6,311 bases of DNA from Methylocystaceae bacterium (GTDB taxonomy: Bacteria > Pseudomonadota > Alphaproteobacteria > Rhizobiales > Beijerinckiaceae). Made by a program: the position numbers and the translations under genes. The DNA lies in NCBI GenBank assembly GCA_003105285.1, contig PQAN01000258.1, positions 1-6,311 on the forward strand, in the 5' to 3' direction. Position 1 is the stretch's first letter; every line of letters starts with the position of its first letter. Shown here piece by piece: positions 1-6,162 of the stretch. Below the pieces are notes generated by a model, which was not told the origin of the DNA, ran no database searches, and was given only the letters and a program-made list of their open reading frames with translations.

Positions 1-606
1 TCGCTGCTGCCGCGCTGGCGCGGCGCGGCGCCGATCCAGCGCGCCGTGATGGCCGGCGACGCCGAGACCGGCGTGATGGTGATGAAGATGGAGGCCGGTC
101 TCGACACCGGGCCCGTCGCCTCGCAAGCCCGTGTGGCGATCGGGCCGGATGCGACCGGCGGCGAATTGCACGACACGCTCTCTCTGCTGGGCGCCGATCT
201 GATGGCGGAGGCGCTCGCAGCGCTCGCGCGCGGCGAATTGACCTTCACGCCGCAGCGAGAGGAGGGCGTCACCTATGCGCAGAAGATCGACAAAGCGGAA
301 TGCCGCATCGACTGGCGGCGACCCGCGCACGAGGCGCACGACCTCGTGCGCGGGCTCTCGCCCTTCCCTGGCGCGTTCTTCGAGAGCGATTTCGGCCACG
401 GCGTCGAGCGCGTGAAGGTGTTGCAGACGCAAATCGCCGAAGGCGAAGGCGCGCCCGGCGTCGCGCTCGACGACAAAGGTCTGATCGCTTGCGGCGAAGG
501 CGCATTGCGGCTCGTCAAAGTGCAGCGCGGCGGCAAGGCGCCGATGGCGATCGACGAATTCCTGCGCGGCCGCAAGCTCGCGCAGGGCCAGACGCTCGCC
601 GCCTGA
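1..606 (+). CDS. fmt: Methionyl-tRNA formyltransferase, C-terminal part (5' end cut by window)
   Basis: Transfers a formyl group from 10-formyl-tetrahydrofolate to Met-tRNA(fMet) in the cytoplasm, making the bacterial initiator tRNA. The open frame runs from base 1 with no start of its own, leaving 201 visible residues of a family usually about 310 long; roughly the first 105-110 are missing. The visible part opens with the family hallmark SLLPRWRGAAPIQRA. In the family this directly follows the catalytic Asn-x-His, which would therefore lie just outside the window. The third catalytic residue is visible as the Asp of GLDTG (visible residue 35). After residue ~90 comes the C-terminal tRNA-binding domain, with the typical DKAECRIDW and LSPFPGAF segments. 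The TGA at 604-606 shares its A with the truA ATG, implying translational coupling. In related genomes def often precedes fmt, but that lies outside this window. Identification is firm. Confidence 0.97.
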   Translation, partial: SLLPRWRGAAPIQRAVMAGDAETGVMVMKMEAGLDTGPVASQARVAIGPDATGGELHDTLSLLGADLMAEALAALARGELTFTPQREEGVTYAQKIDKAECRIDWRRPAHEAHDLVRGLSPFPGAFFESDFGHGVERVKVLQTQIAEGEGAPGVALDDKGLIACGEGALRLVKVQRGGKAPMAIDEFLRGRKLAQGQTLAA

Positions 607-1343
607 TGCCGCGCTTCGCGCTGACCATCGAATATGACGGCGGACCCTTCGTCGGCTGGCAGAGGCAGGCCAATGGCGTGTCGGTGCAGCAGCGGCTCGA
701 GGAGGCCGTGCTCGCCCTCGAGGGCGAACGCCGCGTCGTCCATGGCGCGGGCCGCACGGATGCGGGCGTTCATGCGCTCGGCCAGGTCGCGCATGTCGAT
801 CTGACGCGCGATTGGCGCGAAGATCGGCTACGCGATGCGCTCAACGCGCATCTGCGGCCCGACCCGATCGCCGTGCTCGCGGCGAGGCGCGTCGGCGAGA
901 CGTTCGAGGCGCGGTTTTCGGCGATCCGCCGCCATTATCGCTATGTCATCGACAATCGCCGCGCGCCTTTGACGCTGCGGCTCGGACGCGCCTGGCATGT
1001 GAAGCGTCCGCTCGACGCCGGGGCGATGCACGCCGCCGCGCAAGCGCTCGTCGGCCGCCACGACTTCACGACCTTTCGCGCGGCGGAATGCCAGGCTTCG
1101 TCTCCCTTGCGCACGCTGGAGCGCCTCGACGTGCGCCGCGACGGCGATCTCATCGAGATCGTCACCTGCGCGAGGTCCTTTCTCCACAATCAAGTGCGCT
1201 CCATGGCCGGCTCGCTCGAGCATGTCGGCTCGGGAAAATGGCGCGCGGACGATCTGCGCGCCGCGCTGGAGGCGAAGACTCGCGCCCGATGCGGACAGGT
1301 CGCGCCGCCGCATGGGCTCTATCTCGTCACGGTGGACTATTGA
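606..1343 (+). CDS. truA: tRNA pseudouridine(38-40) synthase TruA
   Basis: Converts uridines 38-40 in the anticodon stem-loop of many tRNAs to pseudouridine. The protein is 245 residues, normal for bacterial TruA. It begins MPRFALTIEYDG, the usual first strand, followed by FVGWQRQ. The catalytic Asp is D52 within GAGRTDAGVHA, the family signature. Also visible are the FSAIRRHYRY segment, HDFTTFRA, the FLHNQVRSMAG helix and the C-terminal APPHGLYL motif, so both halves of the protein are intact. The ATG at 606 was chosen because it gives the canonical N-terminus and overlaps the fmt stop in TGATG. The same frame stays open for about 100 codons further upstream, but that stretch is arginine-rich out-of-frame reading of fmt. 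There is no separate ribosome-binding site beyond fmt coding sequence, so expression probably depends on fmt translation. Confidence 0.97.
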   Translation: MPRFALTIEYDGGPFVGWQRQANGVSVQQRLEEAVLALEGERRVVHGAGRTDAGVHALGQVAHVDLTRDWREDRLRDALNAHLRPDPIAVLAARRVGETFEARFSAIRRHYRYVIDNRRAPLTLRLGRAWHVKRPLDAGAMHAAAQALVGRHDFTTFRAAECQASSPLRTLERLDVRRDGDLIEIVTCARSFLHNQVRSMAGSLEHVGSGKWRADDLRAALEAKTRARCGQVAPPHGLYLVTVDY

Positions 1344-1356
1344 CGATCGCCGCGCG

Positions 1357-1385
1357 TTGACAGGGGCGAGGCTTTTCCGCATGAA
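1357..1385 (+). promoter_or_regulatory. Possible sigma-70-type promoter for the epimerase gene
   Basis: A perfect TTGACA lies at 1357-1362 in the 72-base gap after truA. Seventeen bases downstream is CATGAA (1380-1385), which matches the -10 consensus at only three of six positions. Transcription would begin near 1392 and give a leader of about 25 bases before the epimerase ATG at 1416. The exact -35 hexamer is notable in such GC-rich DNA, but the poor -10 box keeps this tentative. Confidence 0.25.
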
Positions 1386-1415
1386 ACAGCCGTCGTCTCG
1401 AACCGGATCGGGCAC

Positions 1416-2408
1416 ATGCGCGTCTTCGTGACCGGCACGGCCGGCTTCATCGGCTTTCATCTCGCCGCACGCCTCCTCGAACTCGGACATTATGTCGACG
1501 GCTTCGACGGCCTGACGCCCTACTACGACGTGAAGCTCAAGGAAGCACGCCACGCCCTGTTGCAGCGCTCGAACGGGTTTCGCGCCCATATCGCTCTGCT
1601 CGAGGACATGGACGCGCTGACGCGGGCGGTCGAGACGGCGGCGCCCGACGTCATCGTCCACCTCGCCGCGCAGGCCGGCGTGCGCTACAGCCTCGAGAAT
1701 CCACGCGCCTATGTCGACGCCAATCTCGTCGGCGGCTTCAATATTCTGGAGCTCGCGCGCGCGCATTCCGTTCGCCATCTGCTGATGGCGTCGACGAGCT
1801 CCGTCTACGGCGCCAATCCCACCGTGCCCTTTGTCGAGAGCGAGCGCGCCGATTATCCGCTGACGCTCTATGCGGCGAGCAAGAAGGCCAATGAGGCCAT
1901 GGCGCATTCCTACGCGCATCTGTGGTCGATCCCGACGACGATGTTCCGCTTCTTCACCGTCTATGGGCCGTGGGGCCGGCCGGACATGGCGCTGTTCAAA
2001 TTCGTCGACGCGATCGAGAACGACCGGCCGATCGATATCTACAACCACGGCAAGATGGAGCGCGACTTCACCTATATCGACGATCTCGTCGAGGCGATCA
2101 TGCGGCTCATCGACGTCGCGCCGGCGCTCGACGCCGGCGACACATCGGTCTCGCCCGTCGCGCCGTTTCGCATCGTCAATATCGGGCGCGGCGAGCCGAT
2201 CAATCTGCTCGCATTCGTCGAGGCGATCGAACGCAAGCTCGGCAAGAAGGCGATCCGCAACTATCTCGACATGCAGCCGGGCGACGTGCCGCGCACATTC
2301 GCCGATTCCGCTCTGCTCGAGCGGCTGACCGGCTATCGGCCTCAGACCTCGGTCGAAGAGGGCGTGTCGGCGTTCGTCGACTGGTATCGCGCTTATTACG
2401 CGCGCTGA
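1416..2408 (+). CDS. NAD-dependent sugar-nucleotide epimerase, UDP-glucuronate 4-epimerase type
   Basis: A 330-residue cytoplasmic enzyme of the extended short-chain dehydrogenase family. It probably interconverts UDP-glucuronate and UDP-galacturonate for capsule, LPS or other surface polysaccharide. The Rossmann dinucleotide motif GTAGFIG is at residues 7-13. The Ser/Thr of the catalytic triad is in STSSVYG (126-132), and the Tyr-x-x-x-Lys pair is Y152/K156 in YAASK. The segments LAAQAGVRYSLENP (~83-96) and FRFFTVYGPWGRPDMALFKF (~177-196) are typical of the CapI/LpsL/GAE group and differ from those of GalE. Length also fits that group (~330-340). ATG 1416 starts exactly at the first Rossmann strand, with a GGA eight bases upstream. 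The gene stands alone between truA and convergent lysA, with no other polysaccharide gene in view, so the pathway cannot be fixed. A related UDP-hexose epimerase is the main alternative. Confidence 0.88.
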   Translation: MRVFVTGTAGFIGFHLAARLLELGHYVDGFDGLTPYYDVKLKEARHALLQRSNGFRAHIALLEDMDALTRAVETAAPDVIVHLAAQAGVRYSLENPRAYVDANLVGGFNILELARAHSVRHLLMASTSSVYGANPTVPFVESERADYPLTLYAASKKANEAMAHSYAHLWSIPTTMFRFFTVYGPWGRPDMALFKFVDAIENDRPIDIYNHGKMERDFTYIDDLVEAIMRLIDVAPALDAGDTSVSPVAPFRIVNIGRGEPINLLAFVEAIERKLGKKAIRNYLDMQPGDVPRTFADSALLERLTGYRPQTSVEEGVSAFVDWYRAYYAR

Positions 2409-2417
2409 GATCAGCGC
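2402..2417. terminator. Palindrome spanning both convergent stop codons; possible bidirectional transcript-end hairpin
   Basis: GCGCTGA (2402-2408) and its exact reverse complement TCAGCGC (2411-2417) are separated only by GA. Each arm includes one gene's stop codon: TGA of the epimerase on the plus strand, and TGA of lysA read on the minus strand. In RNA of either strand it would fold as a 6-bp GC-rich stem with a four-base loop. No U-tract follows on either side, so it is not a classical intrinsic terminator. It could stabilise 3' ends or pause polymerase for Rho. Function is inferred; the symmetry is seen directly. Confidence 0.4.
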
Positions 2418-3688
2418 TCCCGCAGCCACTCCGGCGTCGTATCGAGCGCGATCAATTGCTCGACGCTCGGACGTTCGCGCACGACCGCCCAGCGCGCGCC
2501 GTCGACGAGAACTTCCGGAACGAGCGGGCGGCTGTTGTACGTCCCCGCCTGCACCGCGCCATAGGCGCCGGCCGTCAGAATGGCGAAGAGATCGCCCTGC
2601 CCCGGCTCGCGGATCATTCGTCCGAGCGCGATATAGTCGCCGGTCTCGCAGACCGGGCCGACGATGTCCGCGAGGATTTCGGGGCGACCCGCCTCGGGCG
2701 CCGCGACGGGCGCGATCTCGTGCCAGGCGTCGTAGAGCGTCGGGCGGACGAGGTCGTTCATGCCGGCGTCGACGATGACGAAGGTCTTGGCTTCGCCCTG
2801 CTTCACATAGAGAACACGCGTGACCAGCACGCCCGAATTGCCGACGATGAGCCGGCCGGGCTCGAACACCAGCTTGCAGCCGAGCCTGCCCACATGCCGG
2901 CGCACGATCTCCGCATAGCGCTCGGGATGATACGAGGCGGGGTCCTCGCCCTCGTGATAGGGAATGCCGAGGCCGCCCCCGAGATCGACATGCGAGATCG
3001 CATGTCCGTCGGCGCGCAAATCCGCGACGAGTTCGGCGAGCAGCGAGAAGGCTTCGTCGAAGGGCGCGAGATCGGTGATCTGCGAGCCGATATGCATATC
3101 GACGCCGACGATCGAAAGGCCCGGCAGGCGCGCCGCCTGCGCATAGACCGCGCGCGCATGCGACAGCGGAATTCCGAACTTGTTCTCGGCAAGCCCCGTG
3201 GAAATCTTGGCGTGGGTCCTGGCGTCGACATCCGGATTGACGCGCAATGAAATCCGCGCCCGCTCGCCTTTGGCGGCGGCGACAGCGGAAATGGCGCGCA
3301 GCTCCGGCTCCGATTCGACATTGAAGCAGAAGATGCCTTCGTCGACCGCGAGCGCGATCTCGGCCTCTGTCTTGCCGACGCCGGAGAAGGTGATTTTCGC
3401 CGCTTCGACGCCCGCCGCCCGCGCGCGGCGCAATTCGCCGCCGGAGACGACATCCATGCCGGCGCCGAGTTGGCCGAGCAGCGTCAGCACGGCTTGGTTC
3501 GAATTGGCTTTCACCGCATAGCAGACGAGCGCGTCGAGCCCCGCGAAAGCGCTCGAGAACACAGTGAAGTGGCGCCTGATCGTCGTCGCGGAATAGCAAT
3601 AGAACGGAGTGCCGACGCTCGCCGCGATTTCCGGCAGAGCGACGTCGTCCGCGTGCAGGACGCCCGCGCGATAGTCGAAATGATGCAT
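2411..3688 (-). CDS. lysA: Diaminopimelate decarboxylase LysA
   Basis: Decarboxylates meso-diaminopimelate to L-lysine, the last step of lysine synthesis, using pyridoxal phosphate in the cytoplasm. It has 425 residues, the usual length for the family. It is a fold-type III enzyme: an N-terminal TIM barrel followed by a beta domain. The PLP-binding lysine is K60 in CYAVKAN. Also visible are the GGELRRA and FSGVGKT segments (~83-107), HIGSQ (~199-203), the phosphate-binding glycine loop in DLGGGLGIPY (~235-244) and EPGR (~276-279). The C-terminal half carries CETGD (Cys ~347), which completes the active site from the partner subunit of the dimer, and AGAYGAV (Tyr ~376). The first ATG gives the typical start MHHFDYR. 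It begins 10 bases after the lptM stop with no clear Shine-Dalgarno, which suggests coupled translation in an argH-lptM-lysA operon. The 3' end abuts the convergent epimerase. Confidence 0.97.
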   Translation of the reverse strand: MHHFDYRAGVLHADDVALPEIAASVGTPFYCYSATTIRRHFTVFSSAFAGLDALVCYAVKANSNQAVLTLLGQLGAGMDVVSGGELRRARAAGVEAAKITFSGVGKTEAEIALAVDEGIFCFNVESEPELRAISAVAAAKGERARISLRVNPDVDARTHAKISTGLAENKFGIPLSHARAVYAQAARLPGLSIVGVDMHIGSQITDLAPFDEAFSLLAELVADLRADGHAISHVDLGGGLGIPYHEGEDPASYHPERYAEIVRRHVGRLGCKLVFEPGRLIVGNSGVLVTRVLYVKQGEAKTFVIVDAGMNDLVRPTLYDAWHEIAPVAAPEAGRPEILADIVGPVCETGDYIALGRMIREPGQGDLFAILTAGAYGAVQAGTYNSRPLVPEVLVDGARWAVVRERPSVEQLIALDTTPEWLRER

Positions 3689-3698
3689 GACGGGCGGC

Positions 3699-3977
3699 TC
3701 AGAGCAGCGGATCGAGGGGGAAAGGATATTGGTCCGGCGGGCGATGGTCGACCGTGCCCGGAATATACTCCTGCACCTTGACGTCTTCCTTCACTGGCTC
3801 CTTCGAGCCCGGCGGCGGGACGATCGTCGTTTTCTCGACGACGACTTGCTTCGGCCGCGCGGCGACCTCGGGCGGCAGCTCGAGCGGCCCGCGCCGCCCG
3901 CAGCCGGAGAGAGCGGCGAGGGCGAGCGTCATCGACAGCAGCAGGACCGCTCTGCGCGGTTCGAAAAAATAGCGCAT
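3699..3977 (-). CDS. lptM: LPS translocon maturation chaperone LptM (YifL-like small lipoprotein)
   Basis: A 92-residue predicted outer-membrane lipoprotein. The N-terminus has a short n-region with Arg-Arg, a hydrophobic stretch (~10-24) and a lipobox LSGC, with acylated Cys at 26. It is followed at once by GRRGPLELPP, the core motif of the LptM/YifL family. In E. coli, LptM binds the LptD/LptE translocon and favours formation of native LptD disulfides; transfer of that role here is inference. The rest is a proline-rich and charged tail with no cysteine, ending in FPLDPLL; a short hydrophobic ending of this kind is what I recall for alphaproteobacterial members. The start at 3977 gives a compact signal peptide; an in-frame ATG five codons upstream (3992) is also possible and would add MDGSS. 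Neither has a strong Shine-Dalgarno. It lies 74 bases after argH and 10 before lysA. Family assignment is good; the gene is easily missed because of its size. Confidence 0.88.
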   Translation of the reverse strand: MRYFFEPRRAVLLLSMTLALAALSGCGRRGPLELPPEVAARPKQVVVEKTTIVPPPGSKEPVKEDVKVQEYIPGTVDHRPPDQYPFPLDPLL

Positions 3978-4033
3978 GGAGGAACCATCCATCGGGGCCG
4001 GACCGGCGGCACTATAGCCCAAAGGCGGCGGAT

Positions 4034-4050
4034 GACGAGACCGGCTCGCC
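4034..4050 (-). other. Small hairpin just after the argH stop
   Basis: One base past the argH stop, the minus-strand RNA could form a 6-bp stem (GGCGAG with CUCGUC, one G-U wobble) around a five-base loop CCGGU. No U-run follows, and the downstream lptM and lysA genes are on the same strand. Transcript processing or partial attenuation between argH and lptM is therefore more plausible than full termination. A stem this short can occur by chance in GC-rich DNA. A TATAGT at about 4015-4020 on the minus strand could be a -10 box for lptM, but no -35 accompanies it. Confidence 0.2.
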
Positions 4051-4051
4051 G

Positions 4052-5443
4052 CTAGTTTCGTTCTTTCTCCAATTGCCGCAGCCAGCGCTTCGCTTGCTTG
4101 CGCACATTGGACGGCGCGGCGCCGCCATGGCTCGTGCGGCTCCTGACCGACTTCTCGACGCCGAGCACGGAGAACACATCCTGCGAGATCCGCGGCTCGA
4201 CGTTCTGCATCTCGGCGAGCGGCAATTTTTCCAGTCCGACGCCCCGCTCCGCCGCGATCGCGACGATTCTGCCCGTCACATGATGGGCCTCGCGGAACGG
4301 CAGGCCGAGTGTGCGGACCAGCCAATCCGCGAGATCGGTGGCCGTCGCATAGCCCGCGCCGGCGGCTTTGCGCATTTTGACGCGATCGACGCTCATGTCG
4401 CGCGTCATGCCGGCGATCGCCGCAATGCAGAGGGACAGCGAATCGAGCGAATCGAACGTCCCCTCCTTGTCCTCCTGCATGTCCTTGGAATAGGCGAGCG
4501 GCAGCCCCTTCATGACGATGAGCAGCGCCTGCAGCGCGCCGATGATGCGCCCGGTCTTGCCGCGCACCAGCTCGGCGGCGTCGGGATTGCGCTTTTGCGG
4601 CATGATCGACGAGCCGGTCGTGAATTTGTCCGACAGGGCGACGAAGGCGAATTGCGGCGTCGTCCACAACACGATCTCCTCGGCGAAGCGCGATAGATGC
4701 GTCGCCGTGATCGCCGCCGCGGACAGCGTCTCGAGGACGAAATCGCGGTCGGAGACGCTGTCCAGCGAATTGGCCGTCGGCCGGGCGAAGCCGAGCCTTG
4801 CGGCGGTGAAGTCGCGATCGATCGGGAAGGAGGTTCCGGCGAGCGCCGCCGCGCCGAGCGGGCATTCGTCGAGCCGCGCGCGCGCGTCCCTGAACCGCCC
4901 GCGATCGCGGCCGATCATTTCGACATAGGCGAGGAGATGGTGCCCGAAGGTGACGGGCTGGGCTGATTGCAGATGGGTGAAGCCCGGCATGACGCTGCCG
5001 GCTTCCTCGAGCGCCTTCTCGGCCAGCGCCTGCTGCAGATCGGCCAATTGGGCGTCGAGATCGTCGATCGTGTCGCGGACGAACAGGCGAAAATCCGTCG
5101 CCACCTGATCGTTGCGCGAGCGCGCGGTATGCAGCCGCCCGGCGACGGGGCCGATGATCTCGGCGAGCCGCGCCTCGACATTCATATGAATGTCTTCCAG
5201 CGCACGGGAGAAGACAAAGCTCCCCTCCTCGATTTCGCCGCGAATTTGTTCTAGACCGCGCGTGATGGAGACGGCGTCCTCGCGCGTGAGGATGCCGGTT
5301 TCGGCCAGCATGGCGACATGCGCCAGCGAGCCTCTGACGTCCTGCGGGCCGAGCCGCTTATCGAACTCGATGGAGACGTTGATCGCCTCCAATATCGCGT
5401 CGGTTGCGCTCTGGAACCGGCCGCCCCATATCTTGCTCGTCAT
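4052..5443 (-). CDS. argH: Argininosuccinate lyase ArgH
   Basis: Cleaves argininosuccinate to arginine and fumarate, the last step of arginine synthesis; cytoplasmic homotetramer of the fumarase/aspartase superfamily. At 463 residues it has the typical length. It opens MTSKIWGGRF, the canonical ArgH start, which fixes ATG 5443. All three conserved regions are present: TARSRNDQ (106-113), THLQSAQPVTFGHH (156-169) with catalytic His157, and the signature GSSIMPQKRNPD (277-288). By correspondence with duck delta-2 crystallin (His162, Ser283, Lys289) the catalytic Ser is S278 and the lysine K284; the constant offset of five supports the alignment. The C-terminal domain contains the usual TATDLADWLV and FREAHH segments. 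It is the first gene of a probable argH-lptM-lysA transcription unit and is divergent from tlpA, only 38 bases away. No arginine operator (ARG box) is recognisable in that gap. Confidence 0.98.
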   Translation of the reverse strand: MTSKIWGGRFQSATDAILEAINVSIEFDKRLGPQDVRGSLAHVAMLAETGILTREDAVSITRGLEQIRGEIEEGSFVFSRALEDIHMNVEARLAEIIGPVAGRLHTARSRNDQVATDFRLFVRDTIDDLDAQLADLQQALAEKALEEAGSVMPGFTHLQSAQPVTFGHHLLAYVEMIGRDRGRFRDARARLDECPLGAAALAGTSFPIDRDFTAARLGFARPTANSLDSVSDRDFVLETLSAAAITATHLSRFAEEIVLWTTPQFAFVALSDKFTTGSSIMPQKRNPDAAELVRGKTGRIIGALQALLIVMKGLPLAYSKDMQEDKEGTFDSLDSLSLCIAAIAGMTRDMSVDRVKMRKAAGAGYATATDLADWLVRTLGLPFREAHHVTGRIVAIAAERGVGLEKLPLAEMQNVEPRISQDVFSVLGVEKSVRSRTSHGGAAPSNVRKQAKRWLRQLEKERN

Positions 5444-5481
5444 ATGTCCACTCGTCCCATGCGCCCTTGGAACTGCAATCC
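5444..5481. promoter_or_regulatory. Divergent argH/tlpA control gap
   Basis: These 38 bases separate the start codons of two divergent genes, so control elements for both should lie here or inside the opposite gene's 5' coding sequence. I cannot assign convincing -35/-10 pairs on either strand. For tlpA the only ribosome-binding candidate is a weak GGA at about 5469-5471; for argH a GTGGAC lies just before the ATG. The feature is inferred from gene layout, not from a recognised motif. Confidence 0.35.
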
Positions 5482-6162
5482 ATGACAGACCAGACCGACG
5501 CTTCCAGCTCTCCCGCGCGCCGCCGCTTTTCGACGATCGCGGCGGCCGCGCTCGTTGTCGCGGCGGGCGCGGGGTTTCTATACGTGAACGGAACGCGGAG
5601 CGGCAAGAACGGCGGCGGCCTCGCCTGTGCGGCGGCGCGCGAAATTTCGCAGCAGGTGTCGGGTCTCGCCAAGGGCGAAGTGGCGGCGATGGCGATCGCC
5701 GGCGAGCCCGAACCGATGCCGAAGGTGGTTTTCACCGGGCCGGACGGCCAGCCTAAGACGCTCGAGGATTTCAAGGGCAAGACGGTGCTCTTGAATCTCT
5801 GGGCGACCTGGTGCGTCCCCTGCCGGAGCGAGATGGCCGCGCTCGACCGGCTGCAGGCGAAAGCCGGCTCCGATAAATTCGAGGTCGTCACCGTCAATGT
5901 CGACACGTCGAGGCTCGAACGGCCGAAGGCCTTTCTCGGCGAGATCGGCGCGAAGAGCCTCGCTTATTACTCGGACCCGAAGGCCGAGATCTTCTTCCAG
6001 CTCAAGCAGACGGGCCAGGCGCTGGGATTGCCGACGACGTTTTTGATCGACGGCTCGGGCTGTCAGGTCGGGCTGATGCAGGGACCGGCCAATTGGGACT
6101 CGGCGGAGGGCCAGACGCTCGTCGTCCGGACGGCGGAATTTTCCGCGAGACCGACGCCTTGA
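5482..6162 (+). CDS. tlpA: TlpA, membrane-anchored periplasmic thioredoxin-like thiol:disulfide reductase
   Basis: A 226-residue protein with a short cytoplasmic N-terminus, Arg-Arg-Arg (13-15), one membrane segment (~17-36) and a periplasmic thioredoxin domain. In Bradyrhizobium, TlpA is a reductase that keeps the copper-delivery route to cytochrome aa3 oxidase reduced. The active site is WCVPC (Cys111/Cys114), preceded by LLNLWATW, and the cis-proline is P184 in GLPTTF. Two further cysteines, C49 and C194, match by spacing the structural pair I recall from Bradyrhizobium TlpA (soluble-domain Cys10 and Cys155, active site 72/75): offsets 145 and 62 in both. This favours true TlpA over the cytochrome c maturation protein CcmG. 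ATG 5482 gives a normal N-terminus; an in-frame ATG at 5404 would extend 26 residues into argH and looks spurious. It is divergent from argH, and its stop overlaps the next gene's start. Confidence 0.93.
   Translation: MTDQTDASSSPARRRFSTIAAAALVVAAGAGFLYVNGTRSGKNGGGLACAAAREISQQVSGLAKGEVAAMAIAGEPEPMPKVVFTGPDGQPKTLEDFKGKTVLLNLWATWCVPCRSEMAALDRLQAKAGSDKFEVVTVNVDTSRLERPKAFLGEIGAKSLAYYSDPKAEIFFQLKQTGQALGLPTTFLIDGSGCQVGLMQGPANWDSAEGQTLVVRTAEFSARPTP

Noticed and set aside
1922..3250. A plus-strand frame of 442 codons overlapping the end of the epimerase and antisense to lysA.
   Set aside because: It crosses the convergent junction, is out of frame with the epimerase, and its composition is that of a shadow of real coding sequence; no domain is visible.
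828..3599. A minus-strand frame open for 923 codons across truA, the epimerase and most of lysA.
   Set aside because: It lies antisense or out of frame to three well-recognised genes, its product is arginine-rich low-complexity sequence with no recognisable domain, and such long shadow frames are common in GC-rich DNA where stop codons are rare.
4015..4020. TATAGT on the minus strand between argH and lptM as a promoter -10 box.
   Set aside because: The hexamer 17 bases upstream (CTCGTC) bears no useful resemblance to a -35, so a separate lptM promoter is not supported.
3978..4865. A long in-frame extension upstream of lptM that would give a 388-residue protein.
   Set aside because: The extension is argH read in another frame. 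The lipoprotein signal peptide starting at 3977 (or 3992) defines the real N-terminus.
5404..5481. A 26-residue N-terminal extension of TlpA from ATG 5404.
   Set aside because: It would overlap divergent argH and place a polar segment ahead of the membrane anchor; ATG 5482 gives the expected family N-terminus.
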